A stretch of DNA of 64,000 nucleotides from NCBI GenBank assembly GCA_963693315.1, contig OY856186.1, positions 131,740,164 through 131,804,163 on the forward strand, written 5' to 3'. Position 1 is the first letter of the stretch; each line of letters starts with the position of its first letter. Below the pieces are notes generated by a model that worked only from the letters and a program-made list of their open reading frames with translations, ran no database searches and had not been told where the DNA came from. The translations under genes were made by a program, and so were the position numbers. Shown here piece by piece: positions 55,554-64,000 of this stretch. The DNA is from Diogma glabrata (Eukaryota > Arthropoda > Insecta > Diptera > Cylindrotomidae).

Positions 55554-56160
55554 TTAAATTAGGTGTTCTTTCAAATGACACCCCACTCGCTTGGGTCAAA
55601 AAAGTTTTTTTTTTACCCTCTTTACCCCGGTCCCCTAAACACACAAAAATATAATTATTTGAGACTTCGCTATAATTTTCATACAAAATTTAGCAAATTT
55701 CCTAACTCTGTGAATTTTTCCAAATTTTTATGTCAATCAGTGTCGAAACGAAGGGGGGGGAACGGTTTGAATTTTGCACTTTTTTGTCCATAACTCAAAA
55801 ACTGTGCACCGCAAAATTCTAAAAAAAACTGCAACGAATTCTAAATTAGGTGCTCTTTCAAATGACACCCCACTCGCTTGGGTCAAAAAAGTTTTTTTTT
55901 TACCCTCTCTACACCGGTCCCCTAAACACACAGAAATATAATTATTTGAGACTTCGGTATAATTTTCATACAAAATTTACCAAATTTCTTAACTCTGTGA
56001 ATTTTTCCAAATTTTTCTGTCAATCAGTATCGAAACGAAGGGGGGGGGGAACGGTATGTTTTTGACAATAACTCAAAAACTGTGCATTGCAAAATTCTAA
56101 AAAAAATTGCAATGATTTTTAAATTAGGTGTTCTTTCAAATGACACCCCACTTGACCACA
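55540..56160. repeat. ~290-bp tandem array, block 3
   Basis: Monomer starts at 55789 and 56066 (period 277). The first monomer continues block 2 after the palindromic insertion. The array decays after 56160 into the composite element's 3' part. Confidence 0.88.
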
Positions 56161-56645
56161 TTTTAAATAGTGTTTTTACCCCTCCTTATTTCCACCCCCT
56201 TAATAAATCTAATTATGAGAATATGACACTTTTGTATATTTTTTATTAAAACTGTACTAATTTTTCTATCATTCCAAATACATTTGAAAATTTTCGATCA
56301 GTTAGGTTCGGAGCTAATCGAGTTAAGAAAACACGAAAAAAACGTCATTATTCAGAATTATACAAAAAATGGTGAGGTGTAAAATTCCAAGATAAATTTT
56401 TAAGGAATACTGAAATGAAGCCCTTTCATATGATACCCTACTTGAATCTATAAAAAAATCTATTTTCTCAAAGGTCTCACATCGAACCCCTGTAAACCAA
56501 ACGAAAACCACTTTAGTTTTATTTGTATTCGTCATTTCATGTGGACAGATTAGTTTTATACGCACCTCAAATTTCAAGTCCATAGCATTTATAGTTTACG
56601 AGATAATCGATATAATGTGAAAAACTCGTTTTACTCTCACCAATA

Positions 56646-56676
56646 GTGTTCCGTATAAAAAACGGAACCCTAAAAA
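56646..56676. repeat. Terminal hairpin GTTCCGT..ACGGAAC
   Basis: GTTCCGT, ATAAAAA, ACGGAAC: 7-bp stem followed by CCTAAAA. Proposed right end of the composite repeat. The direct motif GGTTCCGT also lies near its left end (53151). Confidence 0.7.
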
Positions 56677-58358
56677 CTATATCCATCATGGCATTTAGAA
56701 TAATTTTTGTTTTCTCTTTTTGTGTTTTGTTTTGTTTTCGCTCACGAGAAAAAAATAATAATTCTACCAACATTAACCCTTCGTTCGTTTTCTTATCAAT
56801 CAGTGGTATTAGGAGTGTGTTTATTAATTTTATTTTAGACGTTTAAGAATGATCGTTATTTTGGATTTGAAAATTTTTCTGTTCTTTGAAAAATTAAACT
56901 ATGAAAATTTTCTTATTGAGAAGAAACAAAAATGAAATATTGGAGATGCTTGAAATGTTTGTAAATAAATTACGAATCGTTGCGTATGTGTTTTAATTAT
57001 CTACTTCAAAAATAACCAGACGTTACAACTTTCTGAATAGTCCTCATTGGCAACAATAACAAATAATGACTCCTTATGTACCTGAATTTGAATTTTGGTA
57101 CTTGAGGGCACGGTCCAGTAATAGTGTTCGGTAGCTTTTTGGGGGGAAACTAATGTGCGTAGAATGAGTTAATGACTCGAATCTGCCTTTAGTTCCAAAT
57201 ACAATTGCTGGAAAGGACTCCCAAATATAGGACTTCGGTTCATGATCGTCGTCAACATTTATATTCTTCATTACGATAGAGCTTACCTTATTAATTTTTC
57301 TCCTTCGCTTGTACCTATCGATTAACTCATTTTTACATACTTACCAGCTTTGTGTTACGACTTTGGGTGGTGTTGTCGTGTTAAGACCCGGTGTGTCTCG
57401 ATGCTGGGGGATTTTATTCGAGACATGACAGGTGAAACGATGAATTAAATACAACTGTTCAACAAGCCCTTTGCTTCTACGGTCAAGAACATGGGTGCCA
57501 GCATAATCATTATTTAAATCATTATTTTTTTGTTTTTTCTCCAACATCTTCGTTTTTTTTTAATATTTTTACATTTATCTTTACATAAATATAATTTTCA
57601 CTTAATTAAACTCTGTAACAACCAACAAATTCTATTACCTAGACATTTCCTTTTAAAAATTAAACCAAACAGTACTCACCTTGCTCATACTATAAATAAT
57701 ACATTTGTTGCGTTCTATCAAACAACATAAAATCGAGTCATGAAGCAATATCTGCCGTGTACATAGTTTCACTGTATAAGTAAATTTCTCTTTTAGTATA
57801 TTACGTCATATTATATTTGTTTCTTCCATTACTTGCTCTTATTCCGTATATATTGAACATACATTAAATGTTTTTTTATTATTATTTTTTTTTGTTTGTC
57901 AATGTGAAACAAATATAGTTTTTTTTTGTTTTAAAACGAAATTGATCTAAAGTAAGTGAATAATGCGCAGAAGCGTTGATGTTAAGAGAGTATTTCATAT
58001 TACGAGTTTTAGCTGTAATATGTTGGCAATATCAATGATTGATTAAGTTTTGAATTACCTAAGTTTTTTCATTTGTTGGTATGCGTATGGTTATATTTCT
58101 ATCTTTTCATTGAATTTGCAATGTGTGAGTGTATTAATTTTTTTGCTGTTTGATAAGTGTTTAAGTCACATCGACAGAGCAGGATACATGTTCTTTTTAT
58201 AAATAAAGTCGATGATTGAAATCACATCGATTTTTGAAGTCAGTTAAGTTTTAACTTTGGAATTGTGTGTATTAAGCTAAAATAATAAAAGAAAAAAACA
58301 AAACCAATTACTAAAATAAAATTTGAGGGAAGGTTTAACTTTCAAAGATAAAAATTAG
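56677..58358. other. No recognised element; exon-like stretch inside
   Basis: Contains the exon-like segment at 57130-57547 (listed separately). Elsewhere AT-rich, without inverted repeats or domain-bearing frames that I could identify. Confidence 0.4.
57130..57547 (-). other. Exon-like unrecognised coding stretch
   Basis: Two minus-strand frames with balanced, non-AT-driven residue use: one 57547-57341 (NDYAGTHVLDRRSKGLVEQL, FTCHVSNKIPQHRDTPGLN) and one 57271-57074 (VDDDHEPKSYIWESFPAIVF). The first ends exactly at AAAGCTG|GTAAGTATG, an excellent splice donor (57348), and a second donor-like AAG|GTAAGC lies at ~57288. No domain recognised. It could be a fragment of a host gene or of an unidentified element's leader. 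Confidence 0.3.
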
Positions 58359-58475
58359 AAAAAGTAGATTGTATTACTAGTGCGAATGCGTTTTCCAAAC
58401 AAGAGATAGTTTGATAGTTTGCAATAACTCGCGTTTGGAAAACGCATTCGCACTAGTAATACACACTATTTTTTG
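58359..58475. repeat. Foldback hairpin, variable-stem family, copy 2
   Basis: Perfect 30-bp arms 58371-58400 and 58433-58462 with a 32-nt loop. The right outer end TAATACACACTATTTTTTG and left AAAAAGTAGATTGTATTA match the outer motif of copies 1 and 3. Stem sequence is unrelated to theirs. Confidence 0.85.
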
Positions 58476-58983
58476 TAACAAATGCAAAAAATTTATAAAT
58501 ATTTATTTAATTGTTAATTTAATCATTTATTTAACAAAGTTATAAACAAATTTAAGATATTTAAATAATTAAAGTGCGCCATCTTCGTTGTAATATTTGT
58601 AAATTTTAAGAATCCAACTACCGGTGAAAAATAAACATAAGAATCCAACTACCGGTTTTATAAAAAACATTATTTTCAACTAGAATCCAACTAAGATCTG
58701 TCAAAATTGTAAACTTTGAAAACCCAAATAAATTGTTTATACAATTCAAATGATGCAATGTGTTTAAGTTGTTTTTACTATTTGGTAAGTTATTTAAATT
58801 ATTATTTTGATATTTTAGTGCTATACAAATATTATATATAGGATAGATTTAACTACAAATCTCACATACAGGCGGCGTGCGTGCCAGGCTTACAAAATAT
58901 TTTGTGGTCATATGTGCGGAAAAGTAGTTTTTTCTTGTATTCTATTCTAGTATAAAATTGAATATTTTTTATGCATGTGTTAC

Positions 58984-59108
58984 AAAAATAGTGCATTATT
59001 TAATTAGGAGCTAAAGTGATTCTTTTTGTGTTGAGTCTATAGTTTGACAATTATAGACGAAACACAAAAAGTCACTTTAGCTCCGAATTAAATACACTAT
59101 TTTTTTGG
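58984..59108. repeat. Foldback hairpin, variable-stem family, copy 3
   Basis: Arms 58984-59040 and 59053-59108 (~88% paired), loop of 12 nt. Outer ends AAAAATAGTGCATTATTTA and TAAATACACTATTTTTTTG. The sequence left of it (TGTTACAAAAATAG) is the inverse of that right of copy 2 (CTATTTTTTGTAACA). Confidence 0.83.
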
Positions 59109-60364
59109 CAAACGTTTAAATTTTTTATAAATATGAAATTAGTACATCAAACTTTTTATAAATATGAATTTGTATCGTCATAATTACTTCCAAAAAAGAG
59201 AAAAAAACATTTAAATTTGTATGAATAAAATTTTTTTATCAAAGCAGCCTTTTTAAAATTTCATAATATGAGAATCAAATTATTTTTTGTTGTCATGGTT
59301 ATACAATATGTTTGAAAAAATAACAAACTAACAAATAACAAATGCTACTTAACCGCCTCCGTAATATAAAATAAAAATGGCGTTACTTTTGCTGTCGCTA
59401 GACGTTACTTTTGCTGTCAGGCTAAAAAGTAAGACTTTAGCTAACTCCCTAGCGGCAGTAAAGTTAAACTTTACAGCCGTTTGCCGAAAAACATATTTTT
59501 TTGTAGCTATCGAGCGTTAGAGAATACTTTTGGTCTTTTGGTATTTATAGCTCTTGTAAATATATATTATTCTAATTTTGGTTTTATTAGCTATTTTGTG
59601 AAAAAATTGGAATTTTGACTTTTGGTTATCAAGCTAGAGAAAATAAAAAGTAAATTGTATTTTTTTTGCAATGACAGAAATAAAAATTAAAAATGTAGTG
59701 CATTTTAATCATGTGTATTAATATGATTTAAAAGGGAAGTCCATTTTGATATTGTCCATTTGTTATTGTAAAAGATTTTAATAGTGAAAGTGACAATATT
59801 ATTAAGTGATATGTTTCGTATCGAATAAACAAAACTTATTGGGAAAACAAAACAGTATAATGGAGTTTATGTTTTAATGAAGAAAAAGTTCTTGGATTTA
59901 ATATAAGTCGGTTGCAACAGTACATGCTTAGTTACTGCTAGTATAATTGTGACAACTTCGACAAAATACAAGTGAGATCATTCATACATTTGGTGCCCTT
60001 TTCACATAGGGACGAATTAAATAACAAGAAACAAAACTCAGGCCGAAAGGATGTGTTTGATAACTGTACCGAAAGTGTGCCGAAAAAATCTTCAAGTGTA
60101 TCAAAACAAGAAAATTTGCATATTTTTTGCTAAAAAAAGTTCATTTTAAGTGATAATGAGTAGTAACAATGAATGTGGAGAATTCTTGATGGTCGGGCAT
60201 GCTATGCGAGACCAAAAACTAGATTTTAGCATTATAGAATTATTAGTTTATCAAAAAAATAATGTCAAGTATGTCAAAAGAATGATTTTCATTAATTTTT
60301 TTACCCAATTTTTTGGAAAAAATAAAATTAATTATTTGTATGACATGAAATTGGACATGGAAAT
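59109..60364. other. No recognised gene
   Basis: 59385-59515 has GTTACTTTTGCTGTC twice directly and a partial inverse (GGCAGTAAAGTTAAACTTTAC), a weak hairpin. A 79-codon frame at 60150-60389 runs into the minisatellite and has no recognisable domain. Confidence 0.4.
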
Positions 60365-61030
60365 ATTTGATTTTGTTATAGTTTTTTAAATATTTTTGGA
60401 ATTTTGAAAAAGTTTGTATTTTTGATTTTGTTATAATTTTTGCAATATGTTTAGAATTTGGAAAATATGTGAATTTTTGAATTTGTGAATTATGAATTTT
60501 TGTATTATTTTTAAGATTTGTAAAAAAGTTTGAATTTTTGATTTTGATTTTCGGGATTTTGAAAAGTTTAAATTTTTGATTTTATTATAATTTTTAGAAT
60601 ATTTTTGGAACTTTGAAAAAAGTTTTTATATTTGATTTTGTTATAATTTTTGCGATATTCTTTGTTGTATTCTTTGAAGTTTTCTGAATCTCGAATTTTT
60701 GAAATATTTTTAGCATTTTGATAAAAGTTTCAATTTTTGATTATGTAATAATTTTTGGAATATTTTTAGAATTTTGAAAAACGTTTGTATTTTTGATTTT
60801 GTTATAATTTTTACAATAGCTTAAGAGTATTGGAAAAAGTTTCAATTCTCGATTTTGTTATAATTTTTGCAATATTTTTAGAAATTTTAAAAGAGTTTCA
60901 ATCTTTAATTTTGTAATAATTTGTGGAATATTTTTAGAATTTTGAAAAGAAGTTTAAATTTTTGATTTTATTATAATTTTTATAATATTTTTGAAAAAAA
61001 TATGAATTTTTGATTTTGTAATGATTTCTC
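60365..61030. repeat. T-rich minisatellite, ~55-65-bp units
   Basis: About eleven degenerate copies of a unit built on TTTTTGATTTTGTTATAATT, AATATTTTTAGAATTTTGAA and AAAGTTT. No coding content. Confidence 0.85.
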
Positions 61031-61223
61031 GAAAATCTAAATGGAGGGGTTTTTGAGTAGTTTGCTGATGTATCATCTTTTCACTATATTATGTTAATTT
61101 ATGATCTGTTATAATTACCCAGCAACGCATTGATGTTTCGTGTTAGTTTTCTAAACATAAATTTCTAAACTGAGATAAAAAATACTTGTACTTTAACAAA
61201 GAGTTTTATGTTTAATATACATC

Positions 61224-61865
61224 TAGAGATGGCAATTCCGGGATCCCGGATCCCGAAATCCTGGGGTCCCGTATCATTTCCTGATCCCGAAATTCCGGGA
61301 TTGTTCTCTTAAATTTTCGGGATTAAAATATATTATTATTCATTGATCAGAATACAACGGAAATCAATGAAGACATCGATTTCAAACTGTTATTCAATAT
61401 TTTTCAAATTTTCTATAATACTGGCTCATATCGCGTGACTATCATCTGAATAACTTGACTTTAAATAATATTTGGTTCCTTATTACTTAGCATTTAGCTA
61501 GATACGATAGTAACATAAAACAGATACTAGTAACATAAAATCTTTAAACTGACCACGAATCTGATATAGGAGTGACAATAAATTGAAATGCCAATTTCAA
61601 TGAAGGAAGAGTTGAATCTAGCTATGGAAAAAGGTTTAAACACCTCAAAAAATTCCTGCCAAAGTAGGAAGGTGAACCTAATTCGCAGGTGACCCTGCCT
61701 TCAAAATGTTTATAATAATTTACTAACAATAAAGCCAACAAGAGTGGTATATGAAAGGGCTTTTTCAGCTGCTGGGTTTTTATAAACTAAAAAAATCGAA
61801 ATTGGCTTAGCGACAAAATGATAGACAGCTTAAGTTTTTTGAGAGCACATTTTCAAACATAATTT
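61224..61865 (+). mobile_element. hAT relic with TAGAGATGG end
   Basis: TAGAGATGGCAATTCCGGGA at 61224 is a typical hAT left end followed by palindromic CCGGGATCCCGGATCCCG. A hAT dimerisation-domain relic lies 0.5 kb downstream. No right terminus or target duplication was found, so the element is probably truncated. Confidence 0.65.
61729..61862 (+). pseudogene. hAT (hobo/Hermes-type) dimerisation domain relic
   Basis: Frame 1 reads KPTRVVYERAFSAAGFL then a stop. Shifting the frame gives KNRNWLSDKMIDSLSFLRAH and FQT-stop. Together this is the hAT C-terminal signature P....SERAFS.AG....KRNRLS...VD.L.FL...., broken by a frameshift near 61785. Nothing of the catalytic core is readable upstream. 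Confidence 0.78.
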
Positions 61866-62335
61866 TTTATTCAGCATTTTGTGAGCAATTGAACTCAAGT
61901 AACTAAAGAAGTAATTTGAATTTTTTTAATTCAAAGGTTAGGTTGGAGATATTCTCAGAGAAAAACTCTGTTTTTCTCTTTTACATGTTTCAGTTGGGGT
62001 TCGAACTCGTAACCTTATCAATGCCAACTCGAGGATATTTTTCAATGACTTAAGTTGAATTCTCATCTGTCATTAGATTCCAATTTTTTCGGAAATGTTT
62101 TAACATTATTTGGGGATTTTTCCATTAAAGTTCTAGACACCCCAATTGTGTGAATTCATAGGAAGTGTAATATTTCTATTATAGTCAACATTCTAAGTCA
62201 CGAGTGTATAGTCATTATTGATTGTTTCCAATAAATGCAAAATCAATGAGCGACACTTTGCAATTATTGTGATATATGCAGGCATATTAGACAACATTAT
62301 GGGAATCTAAATATTTTTGTGAGCAATTAAATTGA
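61866..62335. other. No recognised element
   Basis: AT-rich. GGGGTTCGAACTC at 61994 resembles a tRNA B box but lacks a T-stem. Nothing else supported. Confidence 0.4.
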
Positions 62336-63075
62336 AAAAAGTCAGACAAGTGCGAATAAAATTCGCTCGTCAAGGGTAAAGAAAACAATATCAAACAATG
62401 TAAAGAAAACAATATCAGTATAATTAACATAAAGTTGTGTTGTAAAGAGTTTTTATATTGCCAGACCATAGACACATAAAAAATGAATGGTTCATCGTAA
62501 ATATCAATAGTAAATGTCAATCTCATCTAAATTGATCGAAATGATATAAAAAATATTTCTTTAGGTTAAATGTTATCCATAGCTGTTTATAGTAGCTAAG
62601 GAACGACTTAATTCTGTTAATCAACGACGAAATTTAAGGGTTGATTCAAAAACTGTGCATCGCAAGATTCTAATTTGTTTCTTAATTTTGGTGTTCTTTC
62701 GCATGAGTGGGGCATACGAGCCAAAAAACTTTTTTTCACCCTTCCACACTGCCATCTCCTAAACATATAGAAACAAAATCACTTGAGGCTTCGCTGTATT
62801 TTTCGTTAAGGGTTTACCACATTTCCTATCTCTGTGAATTTTTTCAAATTTTTCTGTTAATCAACGAAGAAACGTATAGGGGGGGGACCAACTTTTTGTT
62901 GCCCTTTTTGACAAAAATTCAAAAATTGTGCATCGCAAAATTCTAAAAAAATGTAATGTTTCTTAATTTTGGTGCTCTTTCAAATGACATCCCACTCATT
63001 CGGGTCAAAAAACCTTTTTTTCACCCTTCCCCACTGCCATCCCCTAAACACATAGAAACAAAATCAGTTGAGGGT
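62336..63075. repeat. Second copy of the composite repeat, 5' part
   Basis: Matches 53112-53870: AAAAAAGTCAGACAAGTGCG, ATTGCCAGACCATAGACACA, GTAGCTAAGGAACGACT, then two array monomers with CTTGAGGCTTCGCTGTATT and poly-G at 62879. There is a small direct duplication of GTAAAGAAAACAATATCA near 62376-62417, and a deletion of part of monomer 1. Ends abruptly at ~63075. Confidence 0.85.
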
Positions 63076-63520
63076 TACATCTTTGGTTACACAGTAGTGC
63101 AAATATTTGATGATTCACACTGTTTATAGTAAAATGTAGTGAAACGGTTTTGGGACACTTCTGTATAATTTGCTCGTTAGAACTGATGGTGTATTGATGA
63201 GTTCAAATGATGACGGTGTAGGGCCTTTATTGGAGTGATACTACTTATTGTAATGTAGGGAAACTTAGATTGATATAATACTGTTTAGTTAGTGATTGTT
63301 GTATATAGGGAATGTATTGTTTTTTCATTTGAACACTACTAATTGAATTCTTGTAGAATGTGTTTAATTGATTTCCCAGGTAGAATGTATTTATTTAATA
63401 CTTATACAGATAATGTTTATTCACTAGTTATAGATTCGTTTATTCCCCATATAATACGTGTTTCACTATTCATCCATTCACTATTTTTACATGTTATAAT
63501 TATTTACTATAATAAATATA
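63076..63520. other. No gene recognised
   Basis: AT-rich sequence. A 61-codon frame at 63343-63528 overlaps the start of the next hairpin and has no recognisable domain. Confidence 0.4.
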
Positions 63521-63675
63521 GTAAGTGAATAAGTAAAGTCAATTCAATAAATCAGTGTACAAGCTAAGTTGATCAGTGACTAAGTCTCGAATAAATCTAT
63601 ATATTATTCGAGACTTAGTCACTGATCGATTTAGCTTGTATTCACTTGTTAGAATTGACATTTCTTACTCACGTA
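63521..63675. repeat. Long hairpin
   Basis: Core arms 63559-63594 and 63604-63639 (36 bp, two mismatches), 9-nt loop. Weaker pairing extends to 63521 and 63675 (AAGTCAATTC with GAATTGACATT, GTAAGTGA with ACTCAC). It lacks the AATACACTATTTTTT outer motif, so it belongs to a different family. Confidence 0.8.
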
Positions 63676-63823
63676 TTAGAATTGACTTATAAACTTTTTG
63701 ATTACTACTTGGCTGCCTAATTGTAACTTGTTGTCTGAGCTGTGAATACTAGTATTTAACGACTAACTCTCATTGACTTTACATAGTTATTCTTTTTTTT
63801 AAAACTTAAAATCGATTACTCGT

Positions 63824-63857
63824 TGCTATTATTATTATTATTATATTATTATTAATT
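63824..63857. repeat. (ATT)n microsatellite
   Basis: Ten or so ATT units with one TA interruption. Confidence 0.85.
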
Positions 63858-64000
63858 ATCATTGAAAAAATTGACCCCACTGGCCAAAACTTTAATTTTT
63901 GTATCTTTCAACAATATTATTAATTTGGGTTATTAAGAAATAAAGAAAACAATGTTTTTATGAAATTAAAATTAATCAATGTAAAATTCGCGAAAATGAA

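Larger units (their letters stand above)
53112..56676. repeat. Composite repeat with GGTTCCGT ends and internal array
   Basis: Starts AAAAAAGTCAGACAAGTGCG...GTCAAGGGTTCCGTGAATG and ends GTTCCGTATAAAAAACGGAACCCTAAAA. These ends resemble a repeat common in insect, especially lepidopteran, genomes (AAGTCGGACAAGTGCG...GGGTTCCGTA...ACGGAACCCTAAA); this is recalled knowledge, unverified here. 56200-56640 is the non-tandem 3' part, with a minus frame distantly like the array monomer. A second 5' portion occurs at 62336-63075. Confidence 0.65.

Noticed and set aside
54577..55973. Repeated minus-strand frames with SFERAPNLKF and plus-strand frames with MTPHSLGSKK
   Set aside because: They recur because the ~290-bp monomer recurs. 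Both strands are open in the same unit and no domain is recognised, so not treated as genes.
59385..59515. Possible fourth member of the variable-stem hairpin family
   Set aside because: Pairing is weak and the AATACACTATTTTTT outer motif is absent.
60150..60389. 79-codon frame
   Set aside because: Runs into the T-rich minisatellite and has no recognisable domain.
61990..62030. GGTTCGAACTC resembling a tRNA B box, possible tRNA-derived SINE
   Set aside because: The flanking bases cannot form a T-stem, and no A box or dispersed second copy is seen.
1..64000. CRISPR arrays, operons, bacterial promoters or terminators
   Set aside because: The content is clearly eukaryotic. The tandem repeats lack the spacer structure of CRISPR arrays.

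Overview
This window is about two-thirds A+T, carries no recognisable host gene, rRNA or tRNA, and consists almost entirely of eukaryotic transposable elements, their relics, satellites and long palindromes. The repertoire (RTE-like and CR1/Jockey-type LINEs, a CsRn1-type Gypsy element, BEL/Pao, a Penelope-like element with GIY-YIG endonuclease, many hAT elements, pogo-like and PIF-like DNA transposons) points to an arthropod, most likely an insect. Species cannot be told from the sequence. No function in the host can be supported for any ORF here.

Layout. 0-4.1 kb: A-rich sequence, a hairpin, small tandem duplications. 4.15-4.58 kb: a SINE-like insertion. 4.98-8.53 kb: a hAT transposon with an 8-bp target duplication. 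8.6-12.1 kb: LINE fragments, one split by a second hAT-like element. 12.17-12.83 kb: a probable LTR. 13.4-14.7 kb: a GTCATC-rich array split by a LINE 3' end. 14.87-17.12 kb: a Penelope-like element with inverted terminal repeats that each carry a hammerhead-like core. 18.2-23.0 kb: a long-armed foldback element with a TIR element and a pogo-like relic nested in one arm.

23.7-36.3 kb is one nest: a full-length RTE-like LINE (minus strand, 9-bp target duplication) split by a 6.5-kb CsRn1-type LTR retrotransposon (4-bp duplication) and by a 2.8-kb CR1/Jockey-type LINE. The LTR element is itself split inside its reverse transcriptase by a 1.1-kb insert that contains a perfect 133-bp palindrome. 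36.4-43.6 kb: a TIR element, a second SINE-like copy, a third hAT inside a LINE relic, and an LTR integrase relic. 43.6-51.2 kb: a complete but broken BEL/Pao element on the minus strand, inserted in another LTR element's gag-protease region and containing a hAT-like MITE. 53.1-56.7 kb: a repeat bounded by insect-type GGTTCCGT motifs that holds a ~290-bp tandem array, interrupted by an RTE relic and a palindromic insertion with a hammerhead-like core. A second, shorter copy lies at 62.3-63.1 kb. 58.3-64 kb: two related hairpins, a T-rich minisatellite, a fourth hAT relic and another long hairpin.

The unifying theme is nesting, plus an unusual density of long inverted repeats at several scales. 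Every multi-domain coding region except the CR1-type ORF and the CsRn1 gag carries frameshifts, stops or insertions. Element families are assigned from protein motifs read by eye, and clade names are inferences unless stated otherwise.
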